Assembly (NCBI GenBank): GCA_001769655.1 | Contig: MEPC01000042.1 | Location: 254,396 to 318,395 of the forward strand | Direction: 5' to 3' | Length of the DNA: 64,000 bases | From: Bacteroidetes bacterium RIFCSPLOWO2_12_FULL_37_12 | GTDB lineage: Bacteria > Bacteroidota > Bacteroidia > 2-12-FULL-37-12 | Part shown: piece after piece, positions 1 through 8,290 of the stretch | How positions within the stretch are numbered: the first letter of the stretch is position 1 | Layout: every line of letters begins with the position of its first letter | The notes under the pieces: model-generated | Told to the model about the DNA's origin: nothing | The model's database searches: none | The model's input: the letters and a program-made list of their open reading frames with translations, nothing else | Translations under genes and position numbers: made by a program

Positions 1-137
1 GCATCCATTGCCATCTGGAATGCCTTGCGGATTAATTTGTTTTCGCCTTTTTTGATAAAGGATTGGCACTTCCTCAAAAGGGAACGGTAGCGTTTTAATA
101 TTTCTTTTTTCTCGGTTTCGACGTCTATGTCAATCAT
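1..137 (-). CDS. relA: RelA/SpoT-family (p)ppGpp synthetase/hydrolase, N-terminal fragment
   Basis: Only the first 45 codons are inside the window; the gene continues past the left edge. From the ATG at 137 the translation begins MIDIDVETEKKEI and ends KLIRKAFQMAMD. The stretch GENKLIRKAFQMAMD matches the beginning of the HD hydrolase domain of Bacteroidota RelA/SpoT proteins, where 'KAF.IA.DAH' precedes the HD motifs. The family makes and degrades the stringent-response alarmone (p)ppGpp in the cytosol. The catalytic motifs lie outside the window, so the call rests on a short but characteristic N-terminus. No Shine-Dalgarno is evident. Confidence 0.72.
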   Translation of the reverse strand, partial: MIDIDVETEKKEILKRYRSLLRKCQSFIKKGENKLIRKAFQMAMD

Positions 138-616
138 TTTTTTATCGTATCCTGATTTGTTTATTCTCAATAACTACTCATTTAAAAAAAGTTCTCACGC
201 AAAGTCGCAGAGGACGCAAAGAAAAAAATCATTTATGATTTTTTTTCGCTGCGTACTTAATACTTTGCGTACTTTGCGCCTTTGCGTGATATAATATATG
301 CGAGAAATAATACACGCATGGGTAATTTTAATTCACGTTTGGAAAATAATAAAGACAATTATTAATACAAATTAACACTAAATTATCAATATTTTTACTA
401 TTCTACCCTTTCTATGTGAATTTCTATGTGCGTAGTACCTAAACTGTACGATCCAGAACATAGAGATATAAAAATTATCCGCTAATTGACGCTAATTATT
501 CGCGAATATACTCGAACAAAGAAATATTAAAATTAACCGATAGTTAACGCTAACCATTCGCGTGAATTAGCGGTTAATTTATTTATTCGCGTGAATTCGC
601 GGTTAATTTTTATATA
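138..616. other. Intergenic region with repeats, no gene seen
   Basis: This 479 bp AT-rich gap holds the palindrome at 195-289 and a 29 bp-period tandem repeat of ATTCGCGTGAATT[A/C]GCGG at 556-580 and 585-609 (24 of 25 bases equal). Degenerate reverse-complement copies lie just before it (about 478-555). No ORF with coding character was found. It contains the 3' end of the TPR gene transcript and the 5' region of relA. Confidence 0.6.
195..289. repeat. Long imperfect intergenic palindrome (cacgcaaag family)
   Basis: The left arm at 195-221 (starting TCACGCAAAG) pairs with the right arm at 263-289 (ending CTTTGCGTGA). Inside them a second hairpin is formed by AAAAAATCAT and ATGATTTTTT. The arms contain the word CGCAAAG repeated at about 9-10 bp spacing. 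It lies between a TPR gene and relA, both on the minus strand, and could form a stable RNA hairpin. It is non-coding and looks like a dispersed repeat. Confidence 0.7.
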
Positions 617-3600
617 TTACATAATATTTCCCTTCAACTTTTTTTCCAGAAAATTATGCAAGGGAAATATTGCCCCCGCTAAAATCACATTTAATAAAAG
701 TTTGTATGCCGGTTCACCGCCGGTTATCGTATCTGTATAGGGATCTAACAAAACGAGGATAAATTCAAAGAATATCAAAAAAGAAATAAACAGTGAAATT
801 TCAAGCGTTTTTGCATAAATCCTGATGGTTCCTTGTTCATGTATTTTTTTGAATTTTCTGGCAACTAAAAAAATACTCATAAACAGCAACAATAAACCCA
901 GCACAATCCCCGAATACTGCAACAAGTTTCTCCGGTTCACCCGTTCATCCTCTTTCCGTTTCTCCTCCTTCTCGACAGACACTTTGACGATTTCTGCTTT
1001 CTCGTACTCGTACTTCATCTCCGTGCGGGTTTGCTTTTTCAGATTTTCTTCGTTATGAATACTGTCCTTGTAAACGATGTACATTTTATAAGCGCCATAC
1101 GCCGCGTTGGGCTTGCCTGATGTGTCATAGAGGACGGAGAGGTACTTGAATTGATCTATCAAAAATTCTTTTGCTCCAATTTCTATTGAAACCACAAGTG
1201 CTTTTTGCAGGTATTCTTCTGCTTCCTTGAACTTGCCGGTCTTGGTATAAAGCGAGCCGATGTTGCCGAGGTGTCTTGCAATGCCGTTTTTATTTCCGTG
1301 TTCTTCATCCATTTTTAATGCCTTAAAATAATATTCCAATGCTTTGAGGTAATCGCCTTGATAATTAAAGACATTGCCGATGTTGCCGAGCCAGATTGCA
1401 ATGTTACTTTTATTTCCAAGTTCTTCGTCCATTTTCAATGCTTTAAAATAATATTCCAATGCTTTGGGGTAATCACCTTGATCAATATAGACATTGCCGA
1501 TATTGCCGACCCAGAGTGCAATGTTACTTTTATTCCCAAGCTCTTCATCCATTTTCAATGCTTTAAAATAATATTCCAATGCTTTGGGGTATTCCTCTTG
1601 TTCCACATAGACATTTCCGATGTTGCCATGTTTTATTGCAATACCGTTTTTATTTCCAAGTTCTTCGTCCATTTTCAATGACTCAAAATAATATTCCAAT
1701 GCTTTAGGGTAATCGCCTTGATCCATATAGACAATTCCGATGTTGCTGAGGGTGGCGGATATCCTTTTTTTGTCGTTGAATTGCTGATAGATTTTTAGCT
1801 TTTCAGAAAGATTTTCCAGTGCATTTTTATAATCACCTGTCATCCAGTAATAACGCGCCATACCATCACAAGAAGTGGCTTTCCCGCGTTTATAGTTAAT
1901 TTTATCAGATAACTTCAAAGCCATATTGGTAAAATAAAAAGCGGTATCTGGTACAGAGGAGAAATAGTAGAATGCAAGAGCGTTGAGGGTGTTCACACGG
2001 GTGGTGTCGTGCAGTTTTTTTTGCAATTCCGCTCTAAGTGAGTCGGTTTTATCCATAAAAAAAAAGTTAAGCCCTGAAATAAGCGTGAGCCCTGAACATA
2101 ATAAGATGATTTTGAGAAGGGTATTTTTAATTCCTGCCTCCAAGGTATTCTGTTTTGTTTTAATAAAACCTGCCTTTAGTTTCGTTTCCAAAAGATAGTG
2201 TAAAGGAAAAATAGCGCCTGCCAATATCGCATTAACCAACAATTTGTACGCAGGTGCTCCTCCGGTAATTCGCTCAATGTATGGGTCTAAGAAAACCAAG
2301 ATAAACTCAAAAAATATCAGGACGGAAATAAACAAAGCACCTTCTAATATCCGGGTTTGCTTTAGAACATTCTTTTGTTCCTGAACTTTACGGAACCTCC
2401 TGGCAAAAAGAAATATCCCGAAAAACAAAATAATTAAACTCAGCATTATCCCCGAATACTGCAATAGGTTTCTCCGGTTCACCCGCTCTCCCTCTTTCCT
2501 TTTCTCCTCCTTCTCCACTTGCTCTTTGACGATTTCCGCTTTCTCATACTCATATTTCATCTCTGTGCGTGTTTGCTTTTTCAGGTTTTCTTCATTGTAA
2601 ATGCTGTCTCTGTAAACTATGTACATTTTATAAGCGTCCAATGCCTCGTTGGGCTTGCCTATTGTGTCATTGAGAGAGGAGAGGTACTTGTATTGGTCTT
2701 TCAAATTCTCTTTTGTTCCTATTTCTTTGGAAACCAATAGTGCTTTTTGCAGGTACTCTTCCGCTTCCTTGAACTTGCCTGTCTTAGTATAAAGTGATCC
2801 GATGTTGCCGAGACAGATTGCAATGCCGTTTTTATTTCCAAGTTCTTCAGCCATTTTCAATGCTTTGAAATAATTTTCAAATGCTTTGGAGTAATCGCCT
2901 TTATTAATATAGACATTGCCAATGTTGCCGAATTGTCTTGCAATGCCGTTTTTATCTCCGAGCTTTTCATTCATAATCAATGCCTTGAAATAATATTCCA
3001 ATGCTTTGGGGTAATCGCCTTTTTTTCTATAGACACTTCCGATGTTGCCGAGTATGTCTGCTTCGTTGCTTTTGTTTCCAAGTTCTTCATCCATTTTTAA
3101 TGCTTCAAAAAAATATTCCAGTGCTTTGGGGTAATCGCCTTGATTATTATAGACAATACCGATGTTGCCGAGCCGAATTGCAATACCGTTTTTATTTCCG
3201 AGTTTTTCATCCATTTTCAATGCCTTGAAATAAAATTCCAATGCCTTTGGGTAATCGCCTTGATTCCTATAGATAATTCCGATGTTGCCAAGGGTGGCAG
3301 ATACCCCATTATTGTCGTTAAGTTGCTGAAAAATCTTTAACTTTTCAGAAAGATTTTTCAATGCACTTTGATAATCACCTGTCAAATAGTAGTAACGTGC
3401 CATACCATCATAAGAAACGGCTTTCCCGCGTTCATAGTTAATTTTATCAGATAACTTCAAAGCCATATTGGTAAAATAAAAAGCGGTATCTGGTACAGAG
3501 GAGAAATAGTAGAATGCAAGAGCGTTAAGGGTGTTCACCTTGTTTGTATCTTCTTTTGCATGGATAAGTAGAATTTTTAACGAATCCGTTTTATTGGAAA

Positions 3601-3670
3601 AAGACATGTTTAGAAATGCAAAACATATAAAACACGTTAGCAGAAAAATGTTTTTAAATCGGGTGGTCAT
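617..3670 (-). CDS. Two-module TPR/transmembrane protein (internal duplication)
   Basis: A 1017-residue protein made of two in-frame copies of one module. Module 1 (about 1-505) has an N-terminal signal-like hydrophobic segment, a helical start (TNKVNTLNALAFYYF), near-identical 40-residue TPRs with the core GNIG.VY...GDYPKALEYYFKALKMDEELGNK, a Lys/Glu coiled coil, then hydrophobic segments ending in a conserved block (FEFILVFLDPY.E..TGG.PAYKL). Module 2 (about 510-1017) repeats all of this, beginning with a hydrophobic stretch that looks like a former signal peptide now buried mid-protein. TPRs bind partner proteins. There is no kinase, cyclase or DNA-binding output domain, unlike many Bacteroidota TPR sensors. 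Two related genes lie directly upstream. The function is unknown; a membrane-anchored scaffold or sensor is an inference. Confidence 0.7.
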   Translation of the reverse strand: MTTRFKNIFLLTCFICFAFLNMSFSNKTDSLKILLIHAKEDTNKVNTLNALAFYYFSSVPDTAFYFTNMALKLSDKINYERGKAVSYDGMARYYYLTGDYQSALKNLSEKLKIFQQLNDNNGVSATLGNIGIIYRNQGDYPKALEFYFKALKMDEKLGNKNGIAIRLGNIGIVYNNQGDYPKALEYFFEALKMDEELGNKSNEADILGNIGSVYRKKGDYPKALEYYFKALIMNEKLGDKNGIARQFGNIGNVYINKGDYSKAFENYFKALKMAEELGNKNGIAICLGNIGSLYTKTGKFKEAEEYLQKALLVSKEIGTKENLKDQYKYLSSLNDTIGKPNEALDAYKMYIVYRDSIYNEENLKKQTRTEMKYEYEKAEIVKEQVEKEEKRKEGERVNRRNLLQYSGIMLSLIILFFGIFLFARRFRKVQEQKNVLKQTRILEGALFISVLIFFEFILVFLDPYIERITGGAPAYKLLVNAILAGAIFPLHYLLETKLKAGFIKTKQNTLEAGIKNTLLKIILLCSGLTLISGLNFFFMDKTDSLRAELQKKLHDTTRVNTLNALAFYYFSSVPDTAFYFTNMALKLSDKINYKRGKATSCDGMARYYWMTGDYKNALENLSEKLKIYQQFNDKKRISATLSNIGIVYMDQGDYPKALEYYFESLKMDEELGNKNGIAIKHGNIGNVYVEQEEYPKALEYYFKALKMDEELGNKSNIALWVGNIGNVYIDQGDYPKALEYYFKALKMDEELGNKSNIAIWLGNIGNVFNYQGDYLKALEYYFKALKMDEEHGNKNGIARHLGNIGSLYTKTGKFKEAEEYLQKALVVSIEIGAKEFLIDQFKYLSVLYDTSGKPNAAYGAYKMYIVYKDSIHNEENLKKQTRTEMKYEYEKAEIVKVSVEKEEKRKEDERVNRRNLLQYSGIVLGLLLLFMSIFLVARKFKKIHEQGTIRIYAKTLEISLFISFLIFFEFILVLLDPYTDTITGGEPAYKLLLNVILAGAIFPLHNFLEKKLKGNIM

Positions 3671-3712
3671 TTTTTATGTTATACCAATCTTATGTAGGTT
3701 TGCGAATTTATT

Positions 3713-3832
3713 GCCACAGATTACACGGATTTTCACAGATTGTATTCACAGATTGGAAATGTAAATTTATGTTAATTGTACTGAATAAATAATCTGTGTT
3801 AAAAATCTGCGAAAATCCGTGTAATCAGTGGC
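3713..3832. repeat. Intergenic inverted repeat, 'attacacggat' family
   Basis: The left arm 3713-3739 (GCCACAGATTACACGGAT...) pairs imperfectly with the right arm 3806-3832 (...ATCCGTGTAATCAGTGGC). An outer pair, ATACCAATCT at 3681-3690 and AGATTGGTAT at 3868-3877, encloses it, so the whole gap between two TPR genes can fold back. A cleaner copy of the same family lies at 36728-36796. Confidence 0.72.
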
Positions 3833-3852
3833 ATTATTAATATATATTTTTT

Positions 3853-5445
3853 TTATAAACCTGTTTCAGATTGGTATATAATATTTCCCTTCAACTTTTT
3901 TTCAAGAAAATTATGCAAGGGAAAGATTGCCCCTGCTAAAATCACATTCAATAAAAGTTTGTAAGCCGGTTCACCGCCGGTTATCGTATCTGTATAGGGA
4001 TCTAACAAAACAAGGATAAATTCAAAGAATATCAAAAAAGAAATAAAAAGTGAAATTTCAAGCGTTTTTGCATATATCCGGATTGTTTTTGGTTCATGTA
4101 TTTTTTTGAATTTTCTGGCAAATAAAAATATCCCGATAAACAATAAAAACAAAAGTAACAAAATGCCGCTGTACTGCAAGATATTCCTCCTGCCAACTGC
4201 CACTGCCTCCTGCCGTTTTCTCTCTTCTTCCTTCTGTTTACGTTGCACTTCTGCTATTTCAAACTCATGCTTTTGCTCCAACCTGCCTATGTCTTTACTT
4301 TTTTCTTCATTGAAGAGGGAATCTTTTGCGACTGAGTATTTTTTGTAGTGTTCGTAAGCGAGTTTGTAGCGGGCAGTGACATTGTAAAGATCGCTGAAAT
4401 ACTTTTCTATATCCATGTTATAATTCATTTCTCCTATGTTTTTACAAATTGTATATGCGCTGTCAAGATATTTTTCGGCTAATGAATACTTCCCTGTTTC
4501 AGTGTAGCAAGAACCCATGTTTGCATAATTTGCTGTAATCCAAGTTTTATTTTTTATTACCTTGTTAATTCCGAGAGCTTCATGGTAATGCTTCAATGCG
4601 TTTTGATAGTCAGATTTGTATTGGTAAATAACTCCTATGTTACCGAGTATGTTTGCTATCCCTGGCATAATCTTCAACTTTTTGTAAATAGCCAACGCTT
4701 CTAAGTAGTGTTTTAATGAGTTTGGAAAATCTTTTAGTTCCCCCTCAACAGCACCAATGCTGGAGAGTTGCATTGCCATTTCTCTTTTAAGCCCAAGTTC
4801 TTTATTAATTTCCAATGCTTCAAGGTAATTTTTCAGAGCATTTGTGTAGTCCTTTTGTTCAACATAAATATGCCCGATATTGTAAAGTCCCGTCGCAACT
4901 CCTCTTTTGTTTCCCATCTCTTTTGCGATTATAACCGCTGAAAAAAAGTGCTTTAACGCATTTGTGTAGTCCCCCTGATTTCTATAAACAATGCCGATAT
5001 TTCCAAGAGAGGCGGCGATACCAATCCGATCATTAATCTTTTTTCTGATTAATAGTGCGCTGAAATGATGTGATAATGATTGTTGATAATTTCCTTTAAA
5101 AAAAATAAAAAATCCAAGGTTGTTATGGGAACTGGCTATTCCCCTTTGAGCAGTCCTTACTAATTTATCCGCTGAAGGATTATTCTTGTTACTTGTAATT
5201 GGGTAAGATGCACTTAATTTTTTTGCAAGTTCAAGGGCTTGACTGCTGAACAAAATTGCTGAGTCAAGGTTATTTTCTTTCAATTCCCATGCAAGGAAAT
5301 TGAGTGTATTTACCCTGTCAGTATCGTGAAGGTTAATTTGCAACCTTGATTTTAATGAATCAATCTTGCCGGTAAAGGAAAAACCCGGAAATGCAAAACA
5401 AATAAAATACGATACTAAAAAAATGTTTTTATATCTGGTGTTCAT
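3853..5445 (-). CDS. Single-module TPR/transmembrane protein
   Basis: 530 residues: signal peptide (1-24), about seven 40-residue TPRs (roughly 75-350), a charged coiled coil (about 390-425), then a membrane segment ILQYSGILLLLFLLFIGIFL and the conserved C-terminal block with FEFILVLLDPYTDTITGG and a terminal LEKKLKGN tail. The last 60 or so residues are almost identical to those of the second module of the downstream gene at 617-3670, and the DNA is nearly identical too, which suggests recent duplication or gene conversion. Its ATG overlaps the stop of the upstream TPR gene by four bases (ATGA), so the two are probably translationally coupled. No enzymatic domain is visible. Confidence 0.7.
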   Translation of the reverse strand: MNTRYKNIFLVSYFICFAFPGFSFTGKIDSLKSRLQINLHDTDRVNTLNFLAWELKENNLDSAILFSSQALELAKKLSASYPITSNKNNPSADKLVRTAQRGIASSHNNLGFFIFFKGNYQQSLSHHFSALLIRKKINDRIGIAASLGNIGIVYRNQGDYTNALKHFFSAVIIAKEMGNKRGVATGLYNIGHIYVEQKDYTNALKNYLEALEINKELGLKREMAMQLSSIGAVEGELKDFPNSLKHYLEALAIYKKLKIMPGIANILGNIGVIYQYKSDYQNALKHYHEALGINKVIKNKTWITANYANMGSCYTETGKYSLAEKYLDSAYTICKNIGEMNYNMDIEKYFSDLYNVTARYKLAYEHYKKYSVAKDSLFNEEKSKDIGRLEQKHEFEIAEVQRKQKEEERKRQEAVAVGRRNILQYSGILLLLFLLFIGIFLFARKFKKIHEPKTIRIYAKTLEISLFISFLIFFEFILVLLDPYTDTITGGEPAYKLLLNVILAGAIFPLHNFLEKKLKGNIIYQSETGL

Positions 5446-8057
5446 TTTTTATTTTGAATTATTGGCATGTCATTATGCATAAACAACTTCTTCCTGATTT
5501 TCCCCTCCAACCACGCATGCACCGGAAATATACAAATAGCAATCACTGTATTAAATCCCAACTTCCATGCCGGCGCACCTCCTGTATATTGCTCTATGTA
5601 GGGGTCTGCGAGTACGGTAAGAAATTCAAACAACAGCAGGAATGACACGAATAAGCCGCCTTCTAAGAATTTACGATTTACGAATTTTGATTTATAATTG
5701 AAAACAATAATGAAAATAAAAAACAAAATGATAAGAATAGTAATAAAAGAATATTTCAGATTATTGTTTCTGTTTTTCCTCGCTGTTTCAATCTTAGCCA
5801 TCTCTTCGGCTTTTATATTTTCTTCCACTTGCTTTTTTTCTAATGCTTGTTTTGCATCTATTTTAGAAAACTCCTGCGTCTGTTCCAATTGCTGTAAACT
5901 ATCTTTGACAACTGAAAATTTTTGATAGGTTTCATAAACCTCTTTCTGCTTGTTTTTACTGCGTAGTTCGGTGATTTGATTTTGATAATTTGCAAGCAGG
6001 GTTTTCAGGGAATCCAACGGACTGAAGTCCGTTGTTACAATATGAGTTGTTCCTACGGAACTTTGGTGGCTATCATCATTTTTTTGTAAAGATGCAAAGG
6101 CGCTTAGTAATACAAAGGAAGATATACAGAAAAACAACAGGACATTCATATTTCCACTAGTATTATCTCTATTAATTTTTTGGAGCGTTTTTACCGGAAG
6201 TAATTTAAGCAGATATACTTGTGCAAAATAAAAACCAATAGCAAGCACCGCATTAATCCCAAGTTTAAAAACCGGATCCCCGCTTGTGAGATTTTCAATT
6301 CTAATATCTGTAAGCAACAGAACGAATTCAAACAGCATTAATAGCGTAATAAATACAGCGCCGGTTTTTATATGCTCATGAACTCTGAATTTTGCAAATA
6401 ACACGAGGATGGTTATTAAAACTATTACCGCCAGAACACTATAAATTATAGAATACTGCACGGCATCGCGATGTTTAACTGCCACTGCCAACTGCCACTG
6501 GCGCTCTTTTTCTTCTTTCTCTCTTTCTATTTCCATTAGCGCAAACTCATGCCTTGCTTCCATCTTCCCCATGCTCACACTTTTTTCTTCATTAAAAACA
6601 GTGTCGCTCACTTTTAGGTAATTTTCGTAATGTTCCACGGCAAGGGAGTACATGACGAGGCAACCGCGTGAGTTACCCCCACAAATTTTTCTGCCTTCTA
6701 CGGTGGCATTCTGGGGAGCAGAGAAATAAAGTTTACTGAGGTTTTTATGCCCATCTTTTATATTATCCAAATATCCTATTTCTACTGCCAAATCAAGGGA
6801 TTTATTTAGAAATTTCTCTGCATCACCGTAGCATTTTTGTTCAAAATAAAAAGTTCCGATGTTGCTATACCAAGTAGAAATATTACTTTTCTCTCCCAAC
6901 TCTTCAGCTATTTTCAACGCTTTGAAATAATGCTGTAATGCTTTTGAAAAATTACCTTGTGCGTTATAGATACCTCCGATGTTGCCGAGATTGGTTCCTA
7001 TTCCGCTTTTATTTCCTAACTCCTGAGCTATTTCCAATGCTTGAAAATAACTTTGCAATGCGTTGGGATAATTGCCCTGATACCCATAGGCAGCTCCAAT
7101 ATTAAGGAGTCGTGATGAAATTCCACTTTTATCTCCTATTTCCTGACTTATTTCCAATGCCTTGAAATAATATTGCAACGCGTTGGGATATTCGCCCTTA
7201 GCAGAATAGACAAGTCCGATATTGGATAAATGCCTTGCCATTCCTTTTTTATTTTCCAACACTTTATCCATTTCATATGCATTGAAATAATGCTGTAATG
7301 CGTTGGGATAATCACCCTTAGAATAATAGACAAGACCGATATTCCCAAGTTTTATAGCTATTCCTTTTTTATCTTTTAAGTCCTTTGCTATTTCCATTGC
7401 TTTGAAATAATGTTCCAACGCTTCAGGATAGTTGCCTTGTTCAGTGCATATAAGTCCGATGTTATTAAGATCTACTGCCATTACACTTTTATCTCCCAAT
7501 TGTTGTGCTATATCGTACGCCATGAAAAAATGCTGTAATGCTTTCTGATAATCACTTTGCTCATAATAAATTCCTCCAATTTTACCGAGTGTGATGGCTG
7601 TTCCCCTTTTATCATTTATAACGTTTTTGCTGGTAAGAGCTTGAGAATAATAACTCAATGCAAGTGAATATTTTCCTTTTTCAGAATAGAAATCACCTAT
7701 ATTGTTTAAAGATTTTGATTTCCCTTTTTCCCATTTTATTTTTTCTGCAAATTCAAGGGCTTGTTGAGAAATAGTAAATGACGTATCGGGATTTATAAAT
7801 TTGTATTCCCATGCGAGGGCGTTGAGAGTGGAGATTCGGGTGGTATCGTGCAAAGACGGCACGTTGTGACGCCCAAATTGGGCTTCTGTACTTCCCAAAA
7901 CTGTACTTCCCAAAACAGCATTGAGCGAATCAATTATTGTCGTTTGGGCAATTGCAGGAGAAGAGGAAAATAGTTGAAGTATGGTAATGAAAAAAATGGT
8001 TAATGGTAAATGATTTAAGGTTAAAGAAAAATAATTAATTTTAAGTGATTTTTTCAT
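5442..8057 (-). CDS. TPR/transmembrane protein with two membrane modules and in-frame repeat insertions
   Basis: 871 residues. A signal peptide (about 1-38) is followed by about ten TPRs (100-460), a coiled coil, and a first membrane block (about 540-640, FEFVLLLTDIRIENLTSG). A second module follows whose TPRs are lost and replaced by a long Gln/Lys/Glu coiled coil (about 690-770), ending in a second membrane block (FEFLTVLADPYIEQYTGG.PAWKLG). Three stretches look inserted in frame: LGSTVLGST near the N-terminus, APQNATVEGRKICGG before the first coiled coil, and HIVTTDFSPL between the modules. Each corresponds to DNA with palindromic or tandem structure. It is the first gene of a three-gene minus-strand cluster. 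Confidence 0.68.
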   Translation of the reverse strand: MKKSLKINYFSLTLNHLPLTIFFITILQLFSSSPAIAQTTIIDSLNAVLGSTVLGSTEAQFGRHNVPSLHDTTRISTLNALAWEYKFINPDTSFTISQQALEFAEKIKWEKGKSKSLNNIGDFYSEKGKYSLALSYYSQALTSKNVINDKRGTAITLGKIGGIYYEQSDYQKALQHFFMAYDIAQQLGDKSVMAVDLNNIGLICTEQGNYPEALEHYFKAMEIAKDLKDKKGIAIKLGNIGLVYYSKGDYPNALQHYFNAYEMDKVLENKKGMARHLSNIGLVYSAKGEYPNALQYYFKALEISQEIGDKSGISSRLLNIGAAYGYQGNYPNALQSYFQALEIAQELGNKSGIGTNLGNIGGIYNAQGNFSKALQHYFKALKIAEELGEKSNISTWYSNIGTFYFEQKCYGDAEKFLNKSLDLAVEIGYLDNIKDGHKNLSKLYFSAPQNATVEGRKICGGNSRGCLVMYSLAVEHYENYLKVSDTVFNEEKSVSMGKMEARHEFALMEIEREKEEKERQWQLAVAVKHRDAVQYSIIYSVLAVIVLITILVLFAKFRVHEHIKTGAVFITLLMLFEFVLLLTDIRIENLTSGDPVFKLGINAVLAIGFYFAQVYLLKLLPVKTLQKINRDNTSGNMNVLLFFCISSFVLLSAFASLQKNDDSHQSSVGTTHIVTTDFSPLDSLKTLLANYQNQITELRSKNKQKEVYETYQKFSVVKDSLQQLEQTQEFSKIDAKQALEKKQVEENIKAEEMAKIETARKNRNNNLKYSFITILIILFFIFIIVFNYKSKFVNRKFLEGGLFVSFLLLFEFLTVLADPYIEQYTGGAPAWKLGFNTVIAICIFPVHAWLEGKIRKKLFMHNDMPIIQNKK
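6015..6034. repeat. Near-perfect 20 bp palindrome inside a coding region
   Basis: CAACGGACTGAAGTCCGTTG reads as a hairpin (arms CAACGGACT / AGTCCGTTG, only the centre mismatched) and is translated within the TPR gene as part of VTTDFSPLD. The same word-type is common as an intergenic palindrome in Bacteroidota genomes (recollection, not checked here). Confidence 0.6.
6655..6680. repeat. Coding palindrome of the 'ggYaaccg' family
   Basis: The segment GAGGCAACCGCGTGAGTTAC followed by CCCC forms a hairpin (GGCAAC/GTTACC). It resembles the intergenic element at about 63137-63164 (GGTAACCGCAAGGGTTGCCC). Here it is translated in frame (NSRGCLVM) and interrupts the regular TPR spacing of the host protein. 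Confidence 0.5.
7886..7915. repeat. 15 bp tandem duplication in coding DNA beside a palindrome
   Basis: CTGTACTTCCCAAAA occurs twice head to tail at 7886-7900 and 7901-7915, giving the protein repeat LGST-V-LGST. It adjoins the palindrome GCCCAAATTGGGC at 7871-7883. Both lie between the signal peptide and the first TPR of the protein encoded on the minus strand. Confidence 0.65.
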
Positions 8058-8147
8058 AAAATTGATTATACCGCACTATTTTTTTTAACCATTGACTACA
8101 CAAACTTACAAAGATTACCCTGATTGGTAAAGTTTCTATCTTTTCAC

Positions 8148-8155
8148 TATCTTTG
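8148..8155 (+). promoter_or_regulatory. Putative -7 box of the tRNA-Leu promoter
   Basis: TATCTTTG fits the Bacteroidota TAnnTTTG consensus and ends 21 bp before the tRNA 5' end. No clear -33 TTTG partner was seen. Confidence 0.45.
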
Positions 8156-8176
8156 CCCCTCTTTTACTCGCACACT

Positions 8177-8262
8177 GCGGGTGTGGCGGAACTGGCAGAC
8201 GCACCAGACTTAGGATCTGGACCCGGTAACACGGGATATGGGTTCGAGTCCCTTCACCCGCA
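8177..8262 (+). tRNA. tRNA-Leu (anticodon TAG)
   Basis: The acceptor stem GCGGGTG pairs with CACCCGC; the D-arm region is TGGCGGAACTGGCAGACGCA. The anticodon stem CCAGA/TCTGG holds the loop CTTAGGA with anticodon TAG. A long variable arm (CCCGGTAACACGGG) marks a class II tRNA, and the T-loop is GGTTCGAGTCC. The 3' CCA is not encoded (A then CTG follows). It sits between the divergent TPR cluster and trigger factor. Confidence 0.95.
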
Positions 8263-8290
8263 CTGAATACGTAATTAATTTTCCATACGC

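Noticed and set aside
1240..3300. Regular ~120 bp DNA repeats resembling a CRISPR or minisatellite
   Set aside because: They encode 40-residue TPR units in an intact reading frame.
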